DNA from: Bugula neritina
Lineage: Eukaryota; Bryozoa; Gymnolaemata; Cheilostomatida; Bugulidae
Reading direction: 5' to 3'
Assembly (NCBI GenBank): GCA_964035545.1
Contig: OZ037767.1
Location: 15,743,498-15,807,497 of the forward strand
DNA length: 64,000 nt
The translations under genes were made by a program, and so were the position numbers. Below, piece by piece: positions 12,871-25,528 of the stretch; the first letter of the stretch is position 1; each line of letters begins with the position of its first letter. The notes beneath the pieces are model-generated. The model was not told the origin of the DNA, did no database searches, and saw nothing but the letters and a program-made list of their open reading frames with translations.

Positions 12871-15800
12871 ATGGTAAGTTATTTTAAAGTTTTATTTGCT
12901 GTTTAATTTTGTTTTTTAATCACAAATTAATATTTTCTGCTGATTGGTCTTGTATGTACTTGTTGACCATTTTTATCTCATAATCACAAATCAAGTGTGT
13001 GCAAATTTTTTATTACATTTTTATTTTTTTGAGGTTTACAAAACACTTGATTTTATTTTTATTCAATATTTTTATTGCCATGGCAACAGTCTATTTTTAT
13101 TACTTTTTATGCTTACTTTGATAATATAATTGAAGTTATTCTACAGCTAACATGCATGTTTTGATTTTTCAGAATGAAAATTTCAGTAAAGTACTCCGAA
13201 GTGCAGGGGAAGGTAATTCCCTCCCAAATCCAAACCACCATCCAAGTGGATCTTTTATCACCAATGAATCGACGACTCCACCAGGTAGTGTTGAATTGTA
13301 GCACTAAAATTTTACTAAACATTGATTATACTAAATATCTTGTTGCATAAAAATCTTTAGTATTTTCAGAATTAAGGAGCAGCTGTGGTCTAGGGATTAG
13401 AGCGGTGGCCTAGTAAGCACAAAGTCATAGGTTCGAACCCCAGTAAAGGCCACTGTGATGTTAGGAAGAGTCATAATTATATACTCCTGTGTCACTTATG
13501 AATAAGTCCTTAGCTTGCTTTAAAACAAACCTTTCCATCAGGGATTTCTCCCAGGAATAGTGACTATAAACTATAAAAAAAAATTAATAGATACTTGACT
13601 GTTTTTAAATTTAAACTTGTAATTTATGCAGGCTGTGGGCTGGGATCATTTGCTTCCAGTATTACTAACAACATGGTGTACAGTCACTGGAATGACTCTG
13701 TCAATGGTAGTAGAGTTAGGCAATTGGCTGGTAAGAATAAATAATCAAACTATCATTTAGGTGCAGCAGTGGAGAAATTGAAATAGCCTTAGCTCTTTAT
13801 ATTTCTTTATAGAATTTGGTTTGGGGTGCCGTTAAAACATAACTCTTTTTTACTTTATTTCTAATCTAGAACACAGACTTTTCTCAATTTCTTCATTACT
13901 GCACCTACCTCTTGTAGTCATAAGAAAGTCAATTTGGAGAAAAGTTTATTTTAGACTTTATAATTCACAACTACTATGATGTTGTATTGTCAGCTGATGA
14001 TGTTGTATTGTCAGGTGAAGGAAAACCTAATGGGCTGGACTCTTTGGATCAGAATTTTAACACCACTGCTGTGAGAAGACTGCAGGACTTCCTGCAACTG
14101 TACCATGCAGCAGAGGCTAATGCTCTTATCAACCAGCTAGTGCAGAATATGCCACCTTTTCAGCAATCTTCGGGTAATGGTGGACTTTCGCAAAACCTCG
14201 CACCTCCTGGAAGGTTGCTGAATGCACTCAGTTTGGTAAGCAGTACAGAATACAGTTTGTAAATTTTATAACTAAAAAAAGTTTTTGTATTGTTAGCAAA
14301 ATTATCATTCTGTGGTTTAATTGTGATTTCTCAGTAGTCCATGTAGTTTTAAAGAGGACTGCGGTTCCATCTTTGGTGTGGCAGAATTTTTTTACAGATT
14401 TCAAAGATTTTTTTTCACAATTTTATAACAATTTATGATTAAAAAATAGGAAGATGAACTACTTTTCGTAGTTTATTAGTTATAATAAGTTTCTATGCCA
14501 CCTGTAGTTTCTCTAACAGATGCTGCATGCATAAGGACATATGAAAATCATTTAATAAGTTGCAAGTAAAACTAGATGAACAAAATATATTATAATGCTA
14601 TTTTTCAGTATAGAGTGTTTGACAAAGTTTTCAAATCGTCTTTGAAACCTAAAAGAATTCGTTATAACATGTTTCAGAGTACAGAAGGAGATGCTTCTGC
14701 AATTTATCCTTCCTCCCAGCAGTCTAAATCCCCGACTCTCATCAGAGGGACTTATTCCAACCGAGTGCTGGAACACCACTATTTGCCGGCCAGCAGTACT
14801 TCCACTCACTCCCCCAACGACTCCGGTGCTGAAGGGACATTTAGTAGTGGAGTTGGGGGGCCGCCATCCTCTACCAACATTTACGATAGCCAAGAAGACT
14901 GTGTCTGCGAAGATCACAGCTACACTAACCAGGCTGACAAGCTTCAGGGAAAAGAAAATCAAATTGAGAAGTAAGTTTTTGATTTAAATTATTTATTAAA
15001 AAGTAGGGAAACTCTTAAAACATTTAGAAAACTAAGGAAATCTGGAAAAATATTTTTGTAAAAATAAAATTTAACAAGAAAATGTATAACAGTTTAAATC
15101 ATACACCAAAGTCAATTAAAAAAAACATTGCTTGAAAAAGAAAGAAATGTCTTTTGATGAGCAATGCAAGATTAAATTTGTTTTCTGGAAACAACACTGT
15201 AAAACACAGTATCATTTATGTCAATCTGTGGTAGGTCTATGACTCATCTTTAACTAATGCTCCAACATTTGTGATCTGGGTTCACGTGCACCCGAAGATG
15301 TAAGCATGCTTCTGTGTTTCAGGTGGCCAATGAATCCCGTTATGAGTTCCACCATTCTGGATAACAAGTACATTCCAGACTGCCTCCAGAGGATCGCCAA
15401 CAACAGCGCTCGCTCAAGGTTTATGGAGATGCCAAGTTCTCTGTTTGAAAGCAAGGCAAGCTCTGAGAATAGTGGAGAGTTTATTTTTGGTAACAAAGCA
15501 TCTAATACGGGCATTGCGTCATGCAGTTCTGCATCGGAAGGAAGCCTATCCAATAAGAGGAAGTACCAGAGCTCCAGCTCAGACGACTTGGAGTACAGTC
15601 TTTGGGTAAATAATTTTAGAAAGTACAGAGGCAAAGATTTTTTGAATGTAGAATTAGAGTTTATTTTGTGGACTCAAAGCACTTTGTTTGGGCACTATTG
15701 AGCATAAAACTTTACAAAACATATTTAACCTTTATGCTGCGGCAATGAGTATAATCGTAATTTCATTTGTTGATTTTCTGTTTTCGAAGATATTAAACAT

Positions 15801-18800
15801 TCTTATGCTTATGCAATGTGGCATATAATTTCTACTAAACGCAATAAAAAGTTGCCTCCGTATTATAAGTATATTCACGATGCTCAGTTTTACCTAAGTT
15901 CTGTTGTCCTATAAATATGGGCTATAAAGTTTCACTTGCTTTAAGGATTCACTCGCTCGTATCTTTTTACAGGGGAAGCTGGACTTAAGTAACCCACTAG
16001 TTTCTAAGCCCGAAAGTGTAGTACATGAAATACAGAAAGAAGATGGCACATTCTTCCGCTACAACACCAAGTAGGCAATTTTAAGTGTCTAAACAGAGTA
16101 CAAACTGTTTTAATTATCATGCATTGTGCTTATCACTCAAGATCTCATTATATTGCCTTTAACATCTTTTGAAACCGTGACAAAGTCAATGTGATACTGA
16201 GTTTATTAAACATGCAATGCTTACATTTATTTATATTAATTATTTCTTGTGTCTTCTCTTACTCTTTTAGTAAAGGAATGCCTTTAGAAACTATTGGTGA
16301 AGATTTTGACACACCCAGGGCTCCCATAGGTAAACTTTATTTTACTTTTTAAAAAATTGCAATTGCCTTGTCATCATGAACAGAAACAAACTTGCTTAAA
16401 TCCTCATTTACCCAGAAACTGAAAGTATAAGAATTTCTTACAGAGCTAATGATTGTATTCTATTAAATTGTGTTTCTATAGAACCTTGCTAAAGGAACAT
16501 TCTAGAATAAAGCAGCATGTGATGTGTACCTCACCAAAGATTTTCAGTTTTTTTTAGAAAGTGACAAACCTGAACAATTTGGAAAACATTTTTTAGCAAT
16601 AACTTTGAAATTCTATTGAATACAAATTTAGCTATCTGGTATAAATATGTGCTTCAAACACCATACATGCTGTACTATAGTTAATTCCAAATGTTTATAC
16701 CTACTTGAAATTTCTTACTGAATTTGTTTCTTATTCTTCCAGGTGATGTAAGGGAAAGAAATAACGCTAACCAGTACAGAGGTAGACTCAGGCCCTCTGT
16801 CAACTTGAACCCAATGTACGACGTCTTAGCTCCGCCTACAGATATTGACATTGCCGCTGAGCTGCACAGGCATTCTGCCCGTGAGTGATTAAGCAAAATT
16901 GATTTAAAGAAATTTGAATTATGACTTGCTATTGCTAATATCACACTTAGTAAACTTTTGGGTCATTTAATGAAAGCTTTTGTTATAATTACTAAAAATG
17001 CTATTGAAATTTATGCTCATGATTCACTTCTATTGCTTAATCTACATAAAAGTTTTTGTTGTGCTTGGAAGAATTATATAAACTTCCACAGTTGAAGTTT
17101 TTAGCATTTATGTTTAAATTTGCTTTCTGAAATTTTACTAATTTATATGATTAGGATTCGGTTTTAGGAGAGGTTTTTGGTGCACTCGGCAAAATTATTA
17201 ACTCCAAAAATTAATAATCTTCAGCAGTTGAAGTTCTTATAGTTATTTTCAAGTTTTGTTTTCTGGAATTTTAGCTATGAATGCTGCCTCTTACACCTGG
17301 AGTGGTGAGCTGCCACTAGTTTTTTACGGAGATCCACATTACTCTTGCAAAGTGTTTCTCGGTGGAGTTCCTTGGGACATCACCGAATGTGACCCCCGAG
17401 TGGCCTTCAGACAGTTTGGTAAAGTTCAGGTTGAATTTCCGGGGAAGTCCGGCACTCTGAAATACCCAAAGTTTGCTTGCAAGGGCAGACAGTGCAGCTA
17501 CGAAGGCGCACCAAGCTCATCTTGCTGTGGTAAGTAATGCATTATAGTCGGTGTTTATGCTGCGGTTATCATTGTCGCATTATAACTAAAACCGTATAAA
17601 TGGGACTGCGACATTCTGTTGTAATCTGGTATGGAATTTTGAGGTATTGTTCTAAAGCAGCAATGTCTTGGTACAAGAACCTAAATAGATTGACACCCAA
17701 CTAAATGTAGGCGGCAAAACCATGGAGGACAAATTGTTACATATCAGACATCTACATGTGTTCCAAAGAATACTTATAAGTATATATTATATAATGTGTT
17801 TCAAAGAGTACTTAAGTATATATAATGTATTTCAAAGGGTACTTGTACGTCATCTTTGAGAGTGATGAGATGGTGAAAGCCATGCTGAATGCCTGCAAGA
17901 AGCATGAGTCATACGAAGGAAAATACTACCACGTTGTTTCCAGCCGAAAGCTAAAGCACAAGGAGGTATACAATATGGATACTATTGGCCAATTGTATGC
18001 AGAAAGGATATTATTTTGTAAGCTTTTTACATGTTTTAGAGTATCATTTACTTTCTGCCAGGTACAAGTAATTCCATGGGCGATTGAAGGAAGCGACTAT
18101 ATGTCTAGACGCGGTTACGCCGACTCTAAATACCCGGCTAAGCTAAGCACAGACACCACAATATTTGTGGGAGCTCTGCATGGTATGCTGAACGCGGAAG
18201 GACTAGCCTGTGTTATGGAAGAACTGTTTGGCCCAGTCATCTATGCCAGCATTGACACGGACAAACACAAATACCCAATTGGTAGGAGCTTAATCTAAGT
18301 TTTGACACAATTTTTGGACTCCTTTAAACATGCAGCTGGTGTTAGGATATCAAATGATATGCTTTTCTTGAACTTGTTCCCAATTTCAGCTCTATTATCA
18401 TTACATTGTAAACTATTTATGCTTTATCTATTATATATCATGCCATGCCTTGTTATTTTACTATAAATGCATTGATGTTTGCAATATCTGTAATATTGTA
18501 ACTTATAAGTACACTGTTTGTATACTGTCAACACCCTATAAGATTTCATTGATATATTACACAGTATGAATAATTTAATAGCAGAACGTGGCTGTATCTG
18601 TTGTAGGTTCTGGCCGTGTGACTTTCAGCTGCCATGACAGCTACAGAAATGCACTTGGCGCTGCTTTTGTGGAAATAAAAACCCCAAAGTTTACTAAAAA
18701 AGTATTTACCACATAAACATGCTCCATAACTGTTCTAGTGTTCACATTTATGTTTTTGTGTAAATTGTTATAATATATTTAATTGCATTTTTTGGTTTAA

Positions 18801-19780
18801 ATTACTAAATATTTGAATTTTTGCAAACTTGTAGTGCAATTATGAAGCTAAACTGTGTATTTTACTTGAATGATTTGCAGGTACAACTAGACCCTTACTT
18901 GGAGGAATCTATCTGTTACGTGTGCAGGATTAGTTTGGGGCCATACTTTTGCAGACATCCAATGTGCTCCAAGGTAACACAATTCCTCGATTATATTGAG
19001 GAAAAGTAGCTCTGCTTCTAAACCATGAGGAAATGTATTTGACAACTTCAAGTATTTAATTATTTAATTTAGGTTTTTATTTAATTTAATTAATTATTTA
19101 ATCTAATTTAAATTAATTTAATTACCAAAATCTATAAGGTTTGATAAGACTTTTTAGCAGCTTAAGAATTGCACATAAAATTAATTTGATAATCTTGAAA
19201 GTTCAACTGCTATAATTGTTACCATAATACATTATCTGTTGGTGAAAATATACTTTTTCATTAAAAAAATCTTTTAGCATGTCACTTTTCCAAATTTACT
19301 GCAAACATGGTCATGAAAAATGTTTACTGCATGAGAGCTATTATAATCTCATTTAGTTCAATTGAAGTGATGGTTTAACTGAAAATAGGACCTGATGAGG
19401 TGATGTCTAAGTTGTTGAATAGTTTGAGGAATAATTTTTAGTATACTGTAAAAAGAGTAGTATAAGGTACAAGATTATTATTAGTAAATTAACATACAAA
19501 TGCATTATTAATAATAAAAAATCTTCAACATATCAGATTTTGAAAAAAACATTACACTGCATGTCAATTATTTATTTGTCTGACTCCGCTAACTTTGCAC
19601 TTCGATTTTTAATAAAGTTGTCTGGTTTCATTCTCCCAGTACTTCTGTGAACTCTGTTGGCGCTGGCAGCACGCTGACTTGGGGGAAGGAGCCCAGGCCC
19701 ATCATCCTCTTACCAGAAACTCTAAAAAGAGTCGTGGTTTCTCAGAAGGAGGTTCTAGACACGCTAGAAATGGCATTTAA
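12871..19780 (+). CDS. CPEB1: CPEB1/Orb-type mRNA-binding translational regulator
   Basis: The 745-codon frame joins 12871-12873, 13173-13284, 13632-13730, 14015-14235, 14678-14970, 15323-15605, 15973-16070, 16271-16329, 16743-16880, 17275-17529, 17838-17965, 18062-18281, 18607-18701, 18881-18973 and 19640-19780. CPEB proteins bind the cytoplasmic polyadenylation element in 3' UTRs and control poly(A) length and translation. Residues 1-435 are Ser/Asn/Gln-rich and weakly conserved. RRM1 runs about 460-563 ([13 protein letters not shown], then [11 protein letters not shown]). VQVIPW links to RRM2 at about 595-668 ([13 protein letters not shown], then GSGRVTF and [16 protein letters not shown]). 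A ZZ-type zinc domain covers 669-721 (Cys680, 683, 692, 697, 702, 705, then His pairs). The [17 protein letters not shown] stretch looks helical. The sequence is much closer to CPEB1 than to CPEB2-4. The start is inferred from ATG followed directly by GTAAGT, in frame with the next exon. Confidence 0.95.
13374..13567 (+). mobile_element. tRNA-derived SINE
   Basis: Second, better preserved copy of the SINE at 6644. It has an A-box-like TGGTCTAGGGATTAGAGC and an intact B box GGTTCGAACCCC at 13430-13441. A body follows with GTGATGTTAGGAAGAG, AATAAGTCCTTAGC and CATCAGGGATTTCTC, then an A-rich tail. It lies in the CPEB1 intron between 13284 and 13632, in sense orientation. Confidence 0.9.
13975..14014 (+). 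promoter_or_regulatory. Duplicated 3' splice site before CPEB1 exon 4
   Basis: The block TGATGTTGTATTGTCAG occurs twice in tandem, ending at 13993 and at 14014. Each copy ends in an AG. The two sites are 21 nt apart, so use of either keeps the frame; the upstream one would add ADDVVLS in front of GEGKPNG. The annotation uses the downstream site. Confidence 0.7.
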
Positions 19781-20622
19781 ATACGAAACTGTTGCATATA
19801 TCTTATATGGAAGTTATGTTTAGTGTCTCATTGTTGTTTACTCTTGTTCTGTTTATTTTGCTGTTCTGTTTGCTGCTATATTTTTCCAAGCTTTATTTTT
19901 TTAAGCCAGTGGTTTTAAGTAAAACTTCCTTTATTTCCTGTTTTAAATCCTTGCTTAGTAAACATCAAAAACAAACAAAAAATGATTAAAGGCTCCCTAT
20001 AGTAAAGTGCGTAGATTTTAATAATTTAGTGAAGGATGTTTGAAGGTATTAGAGCTGTTTATTTGCTAGTCTTAGGGGTGTAGTTTTGTATTTTGTAGAA
20101 TAATATTACCTGTTATATTATATTAAACATAAATAAAAAAATCTCTCACATAAATCATTTGCCAACAATTAAATCTGCACCCAATACTGGAATAAGATCA
20201 TAAGGAACTATATATAGTATATATATAGGCACACTGTTAAACCAACGGTGCTTCATTGTTACTCAAACACATTTATTTCTCTTTTTTAATGAAAATGATC
20301 GGTAAAAAATATTCAGATAGTTTACAAAAAGCAGCAAAGCTCAGAATTCAGAATAATATTTATATTCCATGCCAGATGCATTACATAATACTGTTTATTG
20401 AAAATGCATGTTGTAATATGTCAAGTGTTCATTAAATATAAATGGAATACAAGATCAGATTTATATAACATATAGCTAAATATTTAGAGTTATATACAGT
20501 TAGCTCAAATGTATATAAAGATATATTATGCAGAAGAATAAAATGAAATTTTTGTTTAAAGAAATTAAAAAGAATATTTCAATATATTACTGTAAAAATT
20601 AGTTTCAAATCTTAGATAAGTT
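19781..20622. other. Convergent 3' region of CPEB1 and PAN gene
   Basis: AT-rich, with no ORF of note. AATAAA at 20132-20137 is a candidate CPEB1 polyadenylation signal, about 350 bp after the stop. On the minus strand, TTTATT at about 20393 could serve the PAN-domain gene. Nothing else is recognised. Confidence 0.55.
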
Positions 20623-21818
20623 CTAAACGAGCACATAGCAAGTAGAACTTGAAGAATGTTCAAACACAACTGAAACCTCATTATGAATAAAACATTTAGC
20701 TGTAGAGGTTATTGAAAATGCTGCACAATCTTCATATTGCACACTGCAAGCGTAGGCACATGATTCTATTGAGAGCTGTTTGAAAACCTCAACAGATTTA
20801 CTGCTACACATTCGATCAGATAACGCTGAGAATCTTTTATGCTTTGGATGACTCATGTAGTAAAAAGTTTGAGAAGTTTTGCTGTAGACAATGAAATTAT
20901 TCTCAGTTGATGTGGCAGATATGAGGTCAAGGTCAGTGTTCAGACCAGTCACCACAACATCTACTAATCCAACATGGCCGCTACTTACTTTGAATCTCTT
21001 CAGTTTTCCTTTGTTTACAAACAGCGGCTGCCCATCCATAACAATAGGTATGCAATTGTTGCTGCACTCAAAGCTGACAGTGATGGTGTTTGTGTGAACA
21101 AGAGATTTAGCTTCACATGTTTTAATATCACTTGTAAGTGAAACAACTCCAAATGATTGAACTGTTGGATAATAAAAGTTGTTGGCAAAGCCAGTTACAA
21201 AACCAAACTGAAGACCATAGTAGCCATGTATTATAAAATATGATGGATAGATGTTTACCATTACAGGGTAAACATTATTGTTCTTCACACAATTTATGAT
21301 TAGTCGTGTGACGTCTGCAAAGTATAAAATTGCCAGGTGAGTTGGTGAATCAAGTCTAATGTCAGAGATTCGAGAGTATGTTTGATATGCAATGAGAGTA
21401 CCTGCTTCACCGCATTGACCAATCATAGCATAGTTTACATTTAGTAGGTCATCAAGATTTACTGCTTTTATACAGTGCTCTGATTGGTCCGCTACAAAAA
21501 TAAACTGTTTCTTGTGAGATTCTAAAAGGCTGAGTTTTGACAGGTTGGCAAAAAAAATACAACTAATTGAGGTGAATGTGTAGAGATTTTGCAAATAAGC
21601 ACAACCTTGTAGCTGCACACCAGCTACTACTGTACAGTCTCCATGGTGATTAATCTCTACAAGTTGTCTTGATGTAGCTGCTAATATTTTAGTAGAATCA
21701 GTTGGATGTTCAATAAAGGATATGATGTCATCAGTCATTTTCTTGACCTCAATGTGACTAGTGGCCTGGTAAGGAGTGCTGATTGGACCGTCTGCCGAAT
21801 CAATTATTAACCTTTGAC
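20623..21818 (-). CDS. PAN/apple-domain protein, terminal exon
   Basis: One long open exon of about 398 codons ends in TAG at 20625-20623. The last 60 residues form a PAN/apple-like domain: CAYACSVQYEDCAAF, then KCFIHNE and a final Cys, with the usual Cys spacing. Such domains mediate protein or carbohydrate binding in extracellular proteins. The upstream part has repeated strand-rich blocks (ILAATSRQLVEI, FIFVADQSEHCIKAVNLDDL) suggesting an NHL-like beta-propeller. There is no ATG at the start of the open frame. The minus strand shows a pyrimidine-rich CTATTTGTAG followed by GT at 21818, the phase-1 acceptor style of neighbouring genes, so earlier exons (with any signal peptide) must lie further along the minus strand. 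They may be beyond, or displaced by, the repeat at 22163-32311. The exact protein family is not recognised. Confidence 0.7.
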
Positions 21819-21834
21819 CTACAAATAGGTACAC

Positions 21835-22162
21835 ATTGTTTAAAACTCAGGTGGGTTTTATATATCTGTAAAAACTACTGATGGTGCCCAAGGCTTTTCA
21901 AACGGACTAAAGATTTGCTTTTTATTAGGGCACAAGGGCAATTATGACTAACATATTACCAATACGGCATTATAACAGAAAATTACTGTTTAACCCATGT
22001 ATAATATGGCAAAACGTCCATTCAATAATGTTAGCATTTTATGAAACTTTTCATGTAAAAACCAAGTTGAAGAATTTTATCCAGTATTTCTCCATAAGTT
22101 TTGTTAGTTTGTTGAAACTTCATCTTTTGGTATATCTATATAATACTTTAAATGGACAAAAT
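21835..22162. other. Short unique stretch before repeat E
   Basis: If the PAN gene is intact this is intron. No gene, repeat or motif is recognised. It ends at the abrupt start of homology to the other E copies at about 22163. Confidence 0.5.
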
Positions 22163-24125
22163 ACCAAGTAGAAATTCACTTCTCAAAGCAAACTGTAGTT
22201 AATACATTATAGATGCTTAGAAGAAGCAGGCAATAGTGAATGCTATATAGTGTAGATCAGGATTCTATACAATGACAAGTAAACTGAAATTCCAGTGCAC
22301 TTTGAAACTACTTGTAAGAATGGGCTTAGTGCTTTGTAGTGCCTTGAAAATTTTTCAAGTCTAATTGGCACCATGCTATTAGAATTCGCAGAGAGATGAC
22401 CCTTTAAACTTTCACTTTAAACTTTAATACCTTCACGAATTTCAGTAAGAAATTCAATTTATCTAGGTCTGAAATTTCACCGAGTTGCCTTGCAAGCCGC
22501 TGGTCAAAATGTTTAGTTTGTGATAACTTAATCAGCTGATTTCAGAATAACAATCATTGGGAATGACATCTTCATGTAGATATAGATATTTATGCTTATA
22601 ATTATATCGGCTGCCTTCATCAATCATCGATACTATGCTGCCAAATCAACTAATTAATTACAGTTGGAAACTTCAAAGGGCATTGAATAGCAATTAAGCA
22701 AGTTATACTTTTAATATTACAAAAAGAACTTATGCATCAATATGATTTAAAATATAGGTGGGCACTCCGCTAGTGATATTAACTGAAACTGGAACTTTTT
22801 TCATGCAGGAAAAGCAAAAACGCATCTCAACAGAAACCCAAAAATGTCCAGCACACTTTATGCTTAGACAACACGCACACAATAACTTCGTTTATGGTAC
22901 AAACCTATTTGTTGATTGTTTTCCAACATTTTCACTAGAGCAAAGCCGAAAGATATTTGGAAACTGCATAATGATGCCAGCCACCGTGGCATCATGTTCT
23001 CTGGAAAATTATTGACAAATCATCACCCAAAAACTTCAGCAAAGCCTCCATCAATAGTATGTAATACTTTAGGTGAAACTAAAAAGAAAGAGACAATATT
23101 TTCGTGTAATTTAACCCATCAATAAACGCATCACTAGTTAGTGTGGCCACGGTTTAAACCTCATTAATTTCATCCTATTTAAGGCTTTTACAACTTAAAA
23201 GATGTAATTCATCTGCAAGAGAAATGTTAGGTATATGAAATGAGTAGAAGTGCAAAAGCAAGCAGGTATTAAGGAAGGAAGAGTTAGTAGGTGTACTTTG
23301 ACTTGCGATAAATCAATGTGATACCAGATGTGAATTTTGAAGTGTGTTTACTCCAATCTCACTGAAAAGGTAGAAATAGCTAAATTTACGAGACACACAA
23401 TATTTTATAAAATACTGCACATTCATTAAAACTTTATAAAACTCTAGTGTGAAGGGTGACTCACACTTTTAAACCGTCGATGAGCTAAGTTGTAAAAGTT
23501 TGATGAGAACCTTTTACTCTATAAATTTATGCAATATAAAATACTCTCCACATATTCAACAGCTACGAAGTTTTGTTGAAGATAAACTTCCTCAACAAAT
23601 ATACAGAAAAAAGCTATTTGAAAGCCAAATTTCATTAGCATATTATAAGATTATTTGTGTTTCATCTTTATAAACAGTGATTCAGTCATTTAACTGATAA
23701 CTAATAATTTCACTTTGTTTTTCATTCAATAAAAACTAAGTGTAGTTGGTATTAAAAACAGCTTTCATTTCTCACTTTTTTCCTCACCCTAATCTGCGTA
23801 GGCAAACAATTGGTTTGTTTCAAACACCACAACAGTAAAGCATGACAGCATAGCCAGTGGAGAAAACAATCATCTATACTGCTGGATCAGTGGCAACTTG
23901 TGAGTGTGTCAGAGTAGTGTCTTGTTGTGTGACTCTACAAATAAATTATGAATTTGAATATACTACAAAGTTGCAAACATTGTTTTAACAAAACACAGCA
24001 TTTATTTGATATTATATGTAAAGCTCAAGTTGGTATAATATATATTAAATAAATTTTAGCTTTCCTTTTGGATACTCTGAAACAAAATAAAAAAATAAAC
24101 CAAAATTGGGTAAAGCCATGCAAAC

Positions 24126-24433
24126 TAGAGAGAGAAAGAGAGTGGGAGAGGGGGGGGGGTGGGAGAGAAAGGTTAGGAGAGAGGATGGAAGAGAGATGGG
24201 GTAGAAGAGAGAAAGGGAGAGAGTCAGAGAGATAGTGGAAAAGGGAAGAGAGAAAGGTTAGGAGAGAGAGAAGGTGGGAGAGACGGAGATTGGGAGAGAG
24301 AGAGAAAGTGGGAGAGACAGAGGGTGGGAGAGAGGGAGGGTGGGAGAGAGGGAGGGTGGGAGAGAGGGGGAGAAAGAGAGAGAGGTTGAGTGGAAGGTGT
24401 GGGAGAAAGAGACAGAGAGAGGAGTGAGAGAGC
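24126..24433. repeat. Polypurine (GA-rich) tract
   Basis: Nearly uninterrupted G/A of the form GGGAGAGA, including a long G run near 24151. It is the inverted equivalent of 1-258. The long minus-strand Ser/Pro/Leu-rich frames over it are products of the simple sequence. Confidence 0.95.
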
Positions 24434-25528
24434 TTCCAAACTAACACCATTGACTTAAAAAATGTTGATAAAAACTGCAGCAAGTCTTTAAAAACGATGC
24501 TAGCAAGTTCAAAGCTCACTATAACTTTCAAAATCAATAAAATGTCAAGTTCAAAAAACTCATCTGCGAGCAAAAAATAGTTACAGAGACAACCAGGTAT
24601 TGGGCAAGAGCCAGCTAATAGGAGTACCTTTTTAGATAAACTGCATGCAGGCACAGTGAGATAGCATCGGTGAGTTGTGTCTTCATTTTAATTTCCTAAA
24701 AATGAACATAAACAAATGCTAGTAATGAAAGTTTTCAGGGTTATTAAGGGTGCAATTTTATCACTAAACATCATAGCAATAGCAAAAATTGCTCAGTACA
24801 AATTTAAGAAAAATTTCTTTCATCCATTACATAATACCCGAAATCAAATCCATTTATTCAATTCATCAAGCTGAAAAACCAAGAATAATCAGAAAGACAG
24901 TAAAATCACTTTCTAGTAAAAAACAGCTTTAGATCATAATTGTTGGGTTCAGCTCTTAAGCTAAGACACCGATGCACTGAAATACGAAAAAGATCAGCAT
25001 ACTTTTGACTGTCACAAAATTTATTTTACGTGCAACAGACATTTTAAGGTCACCCGCCACCCGCGCAGGACCACGTTGGTGAAAGGTGACCAGATATTTT
25101 AAGGTCAATCAAAATCAAGCAAAGTTCATCGTCATATTGCTTACTGCTTAATGCTGCAGCTTATTTTTGCTTACCAAGTTTCTTTCTGCAGAATAATTGT
25201 AGCTAGCTTCTCGATTTGCCATCTTTATTCCAGTCTAGGTTCAAATGACATCTTGATCGTTGCAAATATCCATGCAAGCTAAAAAATATTTATCAATCAG
25301 TACAACAACAGAAATACTTACAATGATCCAAATATTACTATTACATTATATAGCAAAAGGTAGAAAAATCAACTGAAAAACCGACAGAAATAATCAAGTA
25401 CAATTAACTAAAGTAAATAAACTTACTGAATAGTAAATATTTTACTATACTTAGTGAATTGATTTACTTCCACTAGGTTTACTTTCATGATTAAATGCTT
25501 CTGTCTATTTTCCAGTTTATAGGAATAT

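Noticed and set aside
17040-17277. Two similar intron segments (CAGTTGAAGTT...TTTGCTTTCTGAAATTTTA and CAGTTGAAGTT...TTTTGTTTTCTGGAATTTTAG) before the CPEB1 RRM1 exon
   Set aside because: Short and diverged; possibly an old duplication of the acceptor region, but too weak to support.
19388-19430. CTGATGAGG resembling a hammerhead ribozyme core
   Set aside because: No CGAAA partner or closing stems at proper spacing in the CPEB1 intron.
24025-24654. 209-codon Ser/Pro/Leu-rich minus-strand frame (also 30784-31128)
   Set aside because: It is the translation of the GA/CT tract inside repeat E; length and frame change with the tract in each copy.
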